Assembly: GCA_013289665.1 (NCBI GenBank)
Contig: JABCZN010000018.1
Span: 1-64,000 of the forward strand
Source of the DNA: Acidobacteriota bacterium
Lineage (GTDB): Bacteria; Acidobacteriota; Terriglobia; Acidiferrales; UBA7541
Direction of reading: 5' to 3'
Length of the DNA stretch: 64,000 bases
A model generated the notes under the pieces. That model saw only the letters and a program-made list of their open reading frames with translations. It was not told the DNA's origin and did no database searches. Positions 8,174 to 15,650 of the stretch are shown here, one piece after another. The translations under genes were made by a program, and so were the position numbers. Every line of letters starts with the position of its first letter. Position 1 is the stretch's first letter.

Positions 8174-8506
8174 TTACTTCGCTGTGTGTGGAAAACTCGC
8201 GGCAGCTGCCGGCGTCGGCCGGACCGCCAGATCGCCGGCGAGCAGCACAAACAGCGCCGAAACAAATCCGAAGGCGAGAATTGCCGCCACAACCGGAGTC
8301 GCCCAGAACCAGCCGTGGAAAATTCCGCGACCGAGGTAAAGCGCAGCGAACGCCCCGGCGATTCCGCCAAACGCTCCAAATATGCGCGTAAATCGCGAGA
8401 GTTCGAGCGGCGCGCGGCATGCCGGGCAAGTGATTTCGTAGGAGTGCGCAAGCGCCGCCGTCCACGGTGTTCGCACAAAACATAAAGGACACGTTCGTTT
8501 CCACAT
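8174..8506 (-). CDS. Small zinc-ribbon membrane protein
   Basis: 110 residues from ATG at 8506. Two CxxC knuckles (TCPLC and TCPACR, about 23 residues apart) form a zinc ribbon, followed by three hydrophobic stretches, one rich in aromatic residues (GIFHGWFWATPVVAAI). It starts 29 bases after the FAD oxidoreductase stop and so belongs to that operon. Architecture resembles the proteins at 2604 and 317 in this window, which also combine a zinc ribbon with membrane helices. Function unknown. Confidence 0.65.
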   Translation of the reverse strand: MWKRTCPLCFVRTPWTAALAHSYEITCPACRAPLELSRFTRIFGAFGGIAGAFAALYLGRGIFHGWFWATPVVAAILAFGFVSALFVLLAGDLAVRPTPAAAASFPHTAK

Positions 8507-8535
8507 AAATGCCGTCGCTTCCGCGCTTCCCTTAG

Positions 8536-9786
8536 CTATCTTTGCAGGTCGGAAAGCACGGCCTCCGCCGCTCTCCGGCCGCTGGCCATCGCGCCGTTGA
8601 TGGAGGCGTTGTCGCGGTGATCCCCACAAGTATAGATGCCCGGACGGATACGGACCGGGCGCTGCGGCGGCTCGAGCGCGCCGGGGTATTGTTGCGGTTG
8701 CGCGTGCGTGATGCGGTAGCTTCGCAGCAGCTGCCAGCCGCTGGCAACTGTGCCGAACAGGTTTTTCATCTGCGCAATGATGAATCCGCCGAGTTGTGCG
8801 TCCGTCAGTTGGTGAATCCCCAGAACCGAGACCGAGACCAGGTGCTTGCCGGCCGGCGCGTACGCCAGAGCAACGCGCGAGATCACCGCAAAATTGTTGA
8901 TCGGCCCCGCGCCGTCGCCATTCAGAACGAGGATAGGCTCGGCGACTGGCGCTTCCTCCGCCGCAAAATAAAAGCACGTCACGCTGCGGGAGGCGGGTTC
9001 CACTTCCCCCACAAGATGGGCCGCCGATGGGCCTTCGGCGGCAATCACCGTTGCGCGGGCCCGAAGCGTCTCTCCGTCCGCCAATGTTAATTCGTTTTCG
9101 TGCAAGGCCTCCACGCGGGTGTTCAATCGCACGGCGTCGGCCGGAAATTTCTCGGCCAGTTGCGCGGGAATGGCTCCCATGCCCCGCGTGGGAAGCGAGG
9201 CGTCTCCTTCCGACATCATCTTCAGCACGAATTCAAACATGCGGCTCGAGGATTTCAGCTCGCCATCGAGCAGAATTCCCCCCAGAAACGGCCGGAAAAA
9301 GTGGTGGATGATTTCGCTCGAAAAACCTTCGGCGGTTAACGCTTCTTTGGTGCTGCGCTCGGGGCGCCGGAAAATATCCTCGATCGAAGTGCGCCGCAAC
9401 CGGCTTCGCAATCGCGCAATGCGCAGTTTATCCCCCAGCGTCCCGAATTCGGATCGCAACGCTTCCGTCCACGCCCCGGGGGTCCTCCACGGGTCGACCA
9501 GTTTGTTCAGTCGGCCGCCGTACCAGGAAAGAATGCCGGGCAGAAAACTCTTGAGATCCAGGCGGGAGTAGTCGAGGCAGAGCTTTGCTTCGGGATACGC
9601 GGTCAGCAGAACTTGAAATCCGCGATCGAGCAGAAATCCGTCCTGTTCGTCCGTGCGCACGCGGCCGCCAATTCCGTCCGACGCTTCGAGAATCTGGAAG
9701 CTGACTCCTTTTGCCTGCAATTCGCGCGCGCAGCACAAACCGGCTAAGCCGGCGCCAACGATTAACACGTCCGGGCTGGATGACAT
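8536..9786 (-). CDS. FAD-dependent amine-oxidase-like oxidoreductase
   Basis: 416 residues. The dinucleotide motif VLIVGAGLAGLCCARELQ lies at residues 7-24 and the second FAD motif is DGIGGRVRTDEQDGFLLDRG. This places it in the flavin amine oxidase / phytoene desaturase / protoporphyrinogen oxidase superfamily. The C-terminal part has the closing FAD contact GIYTCGDHRDNASINGAM. The substrate cannot be told; related soil-bacterial proteins are annotated only as NAD(P)/FAD-dependent oxidoreductases. It follows the selenoprotein gene after 122 bases on the same strand, a redox neighbourhood that may be meaningful. Confidence 0.82.
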   Translation of the reverse strand: MSSSPDVLIVGAGLAGLCCARELQAKGVSFQILEASDGIGGRVRTDEQDGFLLDRGFQVLLTAYPEAKLCLDYSRLDLKSFLPGILSWYGGRLNKLVDPWRTPGAWTEALRSEFGTLGDKLRIARLRSRLRRTSIEDIFRRPERSTKEALTAEGFSSEIIHHFFRPFLGGILLDGELKSSSRMFEFVLKMMSEGDASLPTRGMGAIPAQLAEKFPADAVRLNTRVEALHENELTLADGETLRARATVIAAEGPSAAHLVGEVEPASRSVTCFYFAAEEAPVAEPILVLNGDGAGPINNFAVISRVALAYAPAGKHLVSVSVLGIHQLTDAQLGGFIIAQMKNLFGTVASGWQLLRSYRITHAQPQQYPGALEPPQRPVRIRPGIYTCGDHRDNASINGAMASGRRAAEAVLSDLQR

Positions 9787-9908
9787 TTTTTCTTTCTACG
9801 AACGGACCGAAGAGAGGTCCCGCTGCCACTGGGCCAATGCCATATCCTGCGTCATTCAGCGGATTTCGCGCAAGCCCGAGCTGGAGATCGGGCGTTTCGC
9901 CTCGCTTT

Positions 9909-10436
9909 TCAGGAGACGTTGGCCAGGCTCAGATAATCCGGCCGGTCAGACACCAGTTTGTGCCGGAATGCCTTGCGGATTTCCCCATTCGTCAGCAGAA
10001 ACACACCGGGCATCCGCTCCACATCTCCCGCGGGGAGGCCCGCCCGATGACCGTTCAACCATGCTCCCAACATCCGCCCGATGCTTTCCAGATTGAAATA
10101 CTGCCGCCAGTCTGCCCGGACTAGCCCAAACGCCTGGTACAGCCGGGCTTCCGGATCAGCGAAGCGGTGCACATCTTCCAGTTTGTGTGGAGCAAAGAAT
10201 TTCAGCGCTTTGGCTTCGTCGTTCGACAGATGCACGAAGGCGAGCTGCACGCCCCTGAATTCGATATCTTTGCGAATTTTAGCGAGCTCGGCGACCGCCT
10301 CGCGGCAAAACGTTCAACCAAAGTGGCGCAAGAAAACCAGCAGCAGCGGCCCGGATTCCATCAACGCGGCAAGGCTCCGGCCATCTGGTGTCCTGTAGTC
10401 GTCTAGCAGTGCCTTTTCAATGCGCTTCTCGGGCAT
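9909..10436 (-). CDS. Peroxiredoxin-like (AhpC/TSA_2, SelL-like) selenoprotein with in-frame UGA
   Basis: Read through one TGA (10314-10316), the frame gives a complete 175-residue thioredoxin-fold protein. Codon 41 is the TGA, in LLVFLRHFG-U-TFCREAVAEL; in the AhpC/TSA_2 (PRXL2/FAM213) family this position is Cys of a CxxC, so the product has a UxxC motif. Downstream the family core is intact (GVQLAFVHLSND, FADPEARLYQAFGL). ATG at 10436 lies one base after the stop of the SRPBCC gene, which indicates translational coupling. A SECIS-like hairpin with a GGUC loop sits 17 bases after the UGA. A shortened protein starting at 10250 would lack the active site. The alternative is a nonsense pseudogene, less likely because everything else is intact. 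Requires SelA/B/C/D elsewhere in the genome. Confidence 0.78.
10282..10303 (-). promoter_or_regulatory. Candidate bacterial SECIS hairpin
   Basis: In the mRNA GCGAG (10299-10303) pairs with CUCGC (10282-10286). The inner part carries GGUC (10293-10296) flanked by GC/GC, with CGAG bulged on the 3' side. The apical GGU begins 17 bases after the UGA, close to the spacing in E. coli fdhF, whose loop is GGUCU. A competing stem (GCCGC/GCGGU with GAG loop) is possible. Confidence 0.5.
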
Positions 10437-10437
10437 T

Positions 10438-10914
10438 TCACCGTTGCCTTTTTGCCGCCCTCGCGGCCAATTCCTCGGCTGCCGCTTTGTGCCGCCACTG
10501 AAACATCCGCTCGAGTCTTCGCCGGGTGTACCTGCTGCCCATCAATTTCCCCAGCCAGCCGAGCGGCAGTTCAAATTCCACACGGTCCTCGAGCCAGCTG
10601 GACGTAGCGCTCTCCGGCAGAAAACTGTGGGTGTGCTCCCAGAGCGGGAACGGACTTGACACCATGACGTCGCGAAACATCCGGCCCGGCTGGCATTCCC
10701 TGTGTTCCGCCACCCAATTCTTGGAAATCGGCCCGACCGATACGCGTAACGTCACGCGCGAGCCCGGTTGCTCGATTCCGCCGGTGCGTGCCACTACCTT
10801 TGATTTCTCCCATGGCGGCATCAGTTTCTCCAAGGCTCCCGGCGCGGCATGAAAATCAAAAACCTCTTCGGCGGAGGCGGGCATCTTGCTTCGATAGATA
10901 AAGACTTCCGCCAT
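10438..10914 (-). CDS. SRPBCC (polyketide-cyclase-like) domain protein
   Basis: 158 residues forming one START/SRPBCC helix-grip domain: N-terminal strand VFIYRSKMPASAEEVFDFH, the middle strands GSRVTLRVSVGPISKNWVAEH and the long C-terminal helix. Such domains bind hydrophobic ligands; the subgroup with SPFPLWEHTHSF resembles proteins annotated as cyclase/dehydrase or cell-division-inhibitor-associated. An upstream ATG exists at 10929, but the one at 10914 is preceded by GAGGA at 8 bases. Its stop overlaps the start zone of the selenoprotein gene (one base apart), so the two are translated together. First gene of the operon. Confidence 0.8.
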   Translation of the reverse strand: MAEVFIYRSKMPASAEEVFDFHAAPGALEKLMPPWEKSKVVARTGGIEQPGSRVTLRVSVGPISKNWVAEHRECQPGRMFRDVMVSSPFPLWEHTHSFLPESATSSWLEDRVEFELPLGWLGKLMGSRYTRRRLERMFQWRHKAAAEELAARAAKRQR

Positions 10915-10999
10915 CCGTGTCATCCTCATCCACTCGCATTATCGTAGATGGTAGCACGCGGGCAAACGCATCCAATCGGTTCGGAAATCATTCTTCCCG

Positions 11000-11027
11000 T
11001 TGACTTTTATCAGAGGCAAGGTAGAGT
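11000..11027 (+). promoter_or_regulatory. Promoter of the amidohydrolase gene
   Basis: TTGACT at 11000-11005, a 16-base spacer and TAGAGT at 11022-11027; the ATG follows at 11065. Confidence 0.45.
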
Positions 11028-11064
11028 CTGCTCTTCATTTAGACGACGGCCAAAGGAGTCTTCG

Positions 11065-12402
11065 ATGCGTTTGAAACTGCTCTGCAGTTTTCTCTGCAGC
11101 CTGATTTTGTGGGCGCCTGGATCTGGACAGGGACAAAAACCTGCCTCCAGGACGTACGTCCTGAAGGCAGCTCGGCTCTTCGATGGTAAAAGCGACGCCG
11201 TCGTTAGGCCAGGCCTCATTGTTGTGAGCGACGGCAAAATCACCGGAGTCGGCGCCTCCGGCAAAATTCCCGCCGACGCCCAGGTCATTGACTTTGGCGA
11301 CGCCACGCTGCTCCCGGGTTTCATTGATGCCCACACGCACCTGACATTCGCCTACTCCGACGATTACAAGCAGCAGCGTCTCGACGGGTTAGAGAAAACG
11401 ATCGCTGAGCGCGCCCTCGACGCCAGCGTCAACGCCCGCGTGACTTTAATGGCCGGCTTCACCACCGTGCGCGACGTCGGCTCCAGTGATTATCTCGACG
11501 TCGGCCTTCGCAACGGAATCCGCTCCGGCGACGTTCCGGGGCCGCGCATGCTCGTTACCGTGCACGCGCTTGGCGCTACCGGGGGACACTGCGATCACGA
11601 GGACGGATACCGCGAGGGCGTCTTCGGCCACGAATCAGGCCCGATCGAAGGCGTCATCAACGGCCCCGATCAGGCTCGCTATGCTGTTCGCCTCGATCAC
11701 AAGTACGGCGCCGACATGATCAAGGTCTGTGCTTCGGGCGGCGTGCTGTCTCCCACCGACGACGTAGATACGCCGCAACTGACGCAGGTAGAACTGAACG
11801 CCATCGTGGATGAAGCTCACGCCCTGCGAAGAAAAACAGCTGCGCACGCCCACGGTGCGGAAGCGGCAAAGCGTGCCATCCGCGCCGGCATCGATTCGAT
11901 CGAGCATGGCAGCTTTCTCGACGACGAAGCGCTGGACATGATGCAGAAGCGCGGCACCTATCTGGTCCCCACGCTGATGGCCATTCAGGGCATCCAGGAG
12001 AAATTCGATCGCGGAATTTACATGCCTCCGGCCATTGAAGCCAAGGCTCGCGCCGCGATTGCCGCAATCCATCTCACCTTCCAGCGCGCGCTGGCCAAAG
12101 GAGTGAAAATTGGCCTGGGGACTGACGCGGGCGTGTACCCTCACGGGCGCAACGCCGAGGAATTTCACCAGATGGTGGATCTGGGCATGAAACCTGTGGA
12201 CGCTTTGAAGGCCGGCACTTCTTCTGACGCGGAACTCCTGGGGCTTGCCGACAAGATTGGCACGCTCGAAGCCGGCAAGCTCGCGGACATCGTCGCTGTC
12301 CCGGGCGATCCCACAGAAAACATTCGCCAGGTCGAAAAGGTGTTCTTCGTGATGAAAGAGGGCGTGATCTTCCGCAATGATACTGCGGGCCTGGCGCACT
12401 AA
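11065..12402 (+). CDS. Secreted metal-dependent amidohydrolase (Xaa-Pro/Xaa-Arg dipeptidase type)
   Basis: 445 residues from ATG at 11065, with AAAGGAG 6 bases upstream. A Sec signal peptide (MRLKLLCSFLCSLILWAP) sends it to the periplasm. The amidohydrolase core is complete: HxH in DAHTHL, the metal-bridging lysine in ADMIKVCASGG, histidines in AAHAHG and IEHGSF, and the aspartate in GLGTDAG. The C-terminal composite domain has GTLEAGKLADIVAV. This layout is that of the imidazolonepropionase-like / prolidase-type dipeptidase group common in Acidobacteriota and Caulobacter, so peptide scavenging is the best guess. Transcribed alone from the promoter at 11000. Confidence 0.87.
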   Translation: MRLKLLCSFLCSLILWAPGSGQGQKPASRTYVLKAARLFDGKSDAVVRPGLIVVSDGKITGVGASGKIPADAQVIDFGDATLLPGFIDAHTHLTFAYSDDYKQQRLDGLEKTIAERALDASVNARVTLMAGFTTVRDVGSSDYLDVGLRNGIRSGDVPGPRMLVTVHALGATGGHCDHEDGYREGVFGHESGPIEGVINGPDQARYAVRLDHKYGADMIKVCASGGVLSPTDDVDTPQLTQVELNAIVDEAHALRRKTAAHAHGAEAAKRAIRAGIDSIEHGSFLDDEALDMMQKRGTYLVPTLMAIQGIQEKFDRGIYMPPAIEAKARAAIAAIHLTFQRALAKGVKIGLGTDAGVYPHGRNAEEFHQMVDLGMKPVDALKAGTSSDAELLGLADKIGTLEAGKLADIVAVPGDPTENIRQVEKVFFVMKEGVIFRNDTAGLAH

Positions 12403-12475
12403 TTCCCATTGGCGGCTGGCACAATCCAGTCGGCAAATCAGTCATTTGTGCAGGGAACTTCAGAAAACCTGCATG

Positions 12476-14251
12476 CTAGGTTTCCAGCTTAAATCGCGTG
12501 GATGCCAGGCGATAGAGCTTCCGCCAGAGCAACCGGTTAATCAGCACCACGATCACGGCCATGATCAGCGTCGAAGCCAGTAGCAGATCGAAACGACCGG
12601 CGTCGCTGGCGCTGCTGATGGTACTCCCCAGACCCGGCGCCTTCACGATTCTCCCTTGAAAATGAAAATATTCCGCCACGATGCTGGCGTTCCAAGCGCC
12701 GCCCGACGCGGTCACCATGCCGGTAACCAGGTAGGGGAAAATTCCCGGCAAAATCAGGTAGCGCCAGCGGTCCAGCGAACCGAATTTGAAAATGCTCGCC
12801 GCCTCTTTCAGGTCCGTCGGGATGGCCATTGCTCCCGCAATCACATTGAAAAGGATGTACCACTGGGTTCCCAGCAGCATCAGCGCCATCGCGGCAATCT
12901 CCACCCCTTCCCGCATGCGGATAAGAAAAAGAAGAATCACGGGGAACAACGCGGTCGCCGGGATGGACGCCGCCAGTTGCACCAGCGGCTGCATCAGTCG
13001 GGCAAAGCGCGGGCTGAATCCGATGGCCACGCCCACTGGGACGGTCCATAGCGCGCCCACGATCAGCGCCAGGTTGACCCGCAAGAATGTCAGCCCTGCG
13101 CTGCGGAACAGTTCGAAATAATCCCCGCGGTCGAGATGTGCCAGTTCAGCCACTGCCCGCGATGCTCCATAAACGAGCGCGATCCCGGCCAGCACTGCAA
13201 ATATCCATCCATGCCATCGGCGTGGCTTCGCCGCTCGATTCGCCTTAATCTTTGCCGCCGCGCGCTTCGCCCCGCTTGCAAATCGCAACGTCAGCCATTC
13301 CACCACCGGATGGAGAATCCGCCGGTAAATCCGAATCAAGAATGACTCCCTGCGGATGAAATTCAGGAGCGAGTTTTGCGCGGCCGCCGCGCTTTCCACC
13401 TGCTCAAACTTGAATTTGTCCGCCCAGGTGATCACCGGCCGCCAGATCAACTGGTCCATCAGCACGATCACGGCGACCATCGCCGCCAGTCCCCACAACA
13501 TCGCTCGCGTGTTGCCGTGCCCCGCCGCGGTCTGCAGGTACGATCCAAGTCCGGGCAGGCGAAAATCCTTGTCGCCCAGCACAAACATCTCGCAGGCCAT
13601 CAGGAAAAACCATCCGCCCGCCACCGACATCATCGAATTCCAAACCAGCCCGATTGTGGAAAACGGCAGATCCAGCTCCAGAAACCGCTGCCAGGCGCTG
13701 AACCGGTAAATGATGGCGGCTTCCCGCAAATCCCGCGGTATCGTTTTCAGCGAAGAATAAAAACTGAACGCGATGTTCCAAACCTGCCCCGTAAAGATCA
13801 GAATGATGGAGCCAAGCTCCACTCCCAACTGCCGGTTGGGAAACAGCGCCACCATCGCCAGCATCACGCCCGGCAAAAAACTCAGCACTGGGATCGATTG
13901 CAGAATGTCCAGCAGCGGAATCAAAATGATTTCCGCGCGGCGCGACCTGGCCGCCGTGTAGCCATACGCCAACGCAAAAATCAGGCTGAGCACATACGCC
14001 ACCAGGATGCGTACCAGCGAATAAAGCGCATACAGCGGCAGGCTGCGAGGGTCCTGCGAAATCTCCGACTCGGCGCGTACCGGCCCGAGCCATGACCTTC
14101 CGATCGAATAGACGCCGTAAATCACCGCGAACAACGAAACAAAAACGGCGATATCGATCAGAAATGCATACGCCCAACGCGAACCGGCGGGCCGCGCGGT
14201 CGCAGGCGGCAGCGGGGTCCGGTGCTCGAGAAGAGGGGCTGCGGAGGGCAC
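12476..14251 (-). CDS. ABC importer permease, two fused halves (nitrate/taurine type)
   Basis: 591 residues with two binding-protein-dependent permease domains in one chain. Each half carries its own EAA loop: REAAIIYRFSAWQRFLELDLP near residue 200 and KEAASIFKFGSLDRWRYLILP near residue 500. Around ten to twelve helices are expected. The halves correspond to the NitT/TauT permease family. It starts 7 bases after the stop of the ATPase gene upstream and forms an operon with it. No periplasmic binding protein is encoded nearby, as is usual for this fused subgroup, so the substrate stays open (nitrate, sulfonate, bicarbonate or another small anion are only family-based guesses). Confidence 0.85.
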   Translation of the reverse strand: MPSAAPLLEHRTPLPPATARPAGSRWAYAFLIDIAVFVSLFAVIYGVYSIGRSWLGPVRAESEISQDPRSLPLYALYSLVRILVAYVLSLIFALAYGYTAARSRRAEIILIPLLDILQSIPVLSFLPGVMLAMVALFPNRQLGVELGSIILIFTGQVWNIAFSFYSSLKTIPRDLREAAIIYRFSAWQRFLELDLPFSTIGLVWNSMMSVAGGWFFLMACEMFVLGDKDFRLPGLGSYLQTAAGHGNTRAMLWGLAAMVAVIVLMDQLIWRPVITWADKFKFEQVESAAAAQNSLLNFIRRESFLIRIYRRILHPVVEWLTLRFASGAKRAAAKIKANRAAKPRRWHGWIFAVLAGIALVYGASRAVAELAHLDRGDYFELFRSAGLTFLRVNLALIVGALWTVPVGVAIGFSPRFARLMQPLVQLAASIPATALFPVILLFLIRMREGVEIAAMALMLLGTQWYILFNVIAGAMAIPTDLKEAASIFKFGSLDRWRYLILPGIFPYLVTGMVTASGGAWNASIVAEYFHFQGRIVKAPGLGSTISSASDAGRFDLLLASTLIMAVIVVLINRLLWRKLYRLASTRFKLET

Positions 14252-14258
14252 GGGGAGG

Positions 14259-15578
14259 TCAGGTCTCGGTGAGCGTCAGCTTCCCGCTCGCCGCGTCGAA
14301 AACGAAAAGTTCGGCGTAGCGGCCCCACTGGATGGCCGTCTCCAGTTGGCGCCGCGCTTCGTCTTCGCTGAAATGCTCGTCCAGCAAATCCTGGAAAAAT
14401 TCCGCGGGCAGCGTGCGGTTCGTTTTCGATTTCAGTGCCTGCTGCATCTGCCGCAGCAGGGGAACGTTCGCCAGCACCGCCTTGCGGAACATCGCTTTGC
14501 GCCCCTGAATGTCCGCTTGCGCGAATGCCTTGCCCTCCGGTGTGAGGATGGCGTCGCCTTCGGCCAGCTTCAACAATCCGAGAAGAACCGCCGTGTCCAC
14601 GGTTGGCAACAGCGCATCCACTTCCAGGCTTAGTTCCGCGGCAAGCACGTGCAAGTCCGCCCGCCCGTTGTGGTCCTCCAGAATTTCCAGCAATCCGGCC
14701 ATTCCCCCCGGCCGCGTGTGTGGCAGCATCACAACATCTTTTCGCCGGGCGGCTTCGGCTGCCCGGTGCTGTTCGGCAAGCGCACTCTCTGGATGCTCCT
14801 GCTGCGTCAGCGCCTTATAGATCAGGTCCACCAGTTCCGTGAAGTGCGCAGCCTTGCGATCCCGTGGATACGCCATATTCACGTTGAATTCCGCGTGGAT
14901 ATGCGCGGGATTCCGGCCCAGCACGATGATGCGGTCCGCCAGGATCACCGCTTCTTCAATGTTGTGGGTGACGATGAAAATCGCGCGCGTCGGAATTTTC
15001 TTCCCCAGCCACAGCTCCATCAATTCCCCGCGCAGCGTTTCCGCCGTCAATACGTCCAGCGCGGAAAACGGTTCGTCCATGAAAAGCACTTCCGGCTCGA
15101 CCACCAGCGCCCGTGCGACCCCGACCCGCTGTTTCATTCCGCCCGACAGTTCCTTCGGATACGCGGACTCGAATCCGTCGAGCCCCACCGAATCAATGAT
15201 TCGCAGGGCCCGCTTGTGGCGTTCCACATCCGGCACGCCCCGCGCCTCCAGTGGCGCTTCCACATTTTCCAGCACCGTCAGCCACGGAAACAGCGCGAAG
15301 CTCTGGAATACGATGGACACATTCGGCGATTCATCGCCGACCGGCTGCCCGTGCCAGAAAACGGTGCCACCCGACGTCGGCGAAAGCCCCGTCAGCATGC
15401 GCAGCATCGTGGATTTCCCACAACCCGAGGGCCCCAGCAGTGCAATAATTTGACCGGGATAAATCGCGATATCGGTCGGCGAAATTACCTGGATGCGGCT
15501 GCCATCCGGCTGGGGATAGAATTTCTCCAGTTTGCTCGCCGCAATAATGGGTTCAACGCCTGCCGTTGTCGTACTCAT
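14259..15578 (-). CDS. ABC ATPase with C-terminal AAA-associated domain (NitT/TauT type)
   Basis: 439 residues. The ATPase has Walker A LLGPSGCGKST, Q-loop VFQSFALFPWL, signature ELSGGMKQRVGVARAL, Walker B VLFMDEPFSALD and H-loop IVTHNIEEA, typical of nitrate/sulfonate importers. After about residue 270 comes a second, helical winged-type domain (AAA-associated C-terminal domain: LLEILEDHNGRADLHVLAAE...WGRYAELF) found only with the fused permease partner. That domain may sense a ligand or regulate the pump. ATG at 15578 is preferred; GTG lies two codons upstream. Divergent from the membrane protein at 15651. Confidence 0.87.
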   Translation of the reverse strand: MSTTTAGVEPIIAASKLEKFYPQPDGSRIQVISPTDIAIYPGQIIALLGPSGCGKSTMLRMLTGLSPTSGGTVFWHGQPVGDESPNVSIVFQSFALFPWLTVLENVEAPLEARGVPDVERHKRALRIIDSVGLDGFESAYPKELSGGMKQRVGVARALVVEPEVLFMDEPFSALDVLTAETLRGELMELWLGKKIPTRAIFIVTHNIEEAVILADRIIVLGRNPAHIHAEFNVNMAYPRDRKAAHFTELVDLIYKALTQQEHPESALAEQHRAAEAARRKDVVMLPHTRPGGMAGLLEILEDHNGRADLHVLAAELSLEVDALLPTVDTAVLLGLLKLAEGDAILTPEGKAFAQADIQGRKAMFRKAVLANVPLLRQMQQALKSKTNRTLPAEFFQDLLDEHFSEDEARRQLETAIQWGRYAELFVFDAASGKLTLTET

Positions 15579-15650
15579 AATCACGTGTATTATCGCTTAG
15601 TTTTGTCGTTCGAAGCACGCAAATGAGCGCCATTCGGAGAATTCTTCCGA

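Noticed and set aside
9909..10250. Short 113-residue version of the peroxiredoxin-like gene starting after the TGA
   Set aside because: It would lack the whole active site and has no ribosome site; the coupled ATG at 10436 is far better.
11635..12399. Open frame opposite the amidohydrolase
   Set aside because: Antisense to a gene with complete catalytic motifs.
14649..15626. A 325-codon open frame opposite the NitT/TauT-type ATPase
   Set aside because: It lies antisense to a complete ABC ATPase and has a composition typical of shadow frames.
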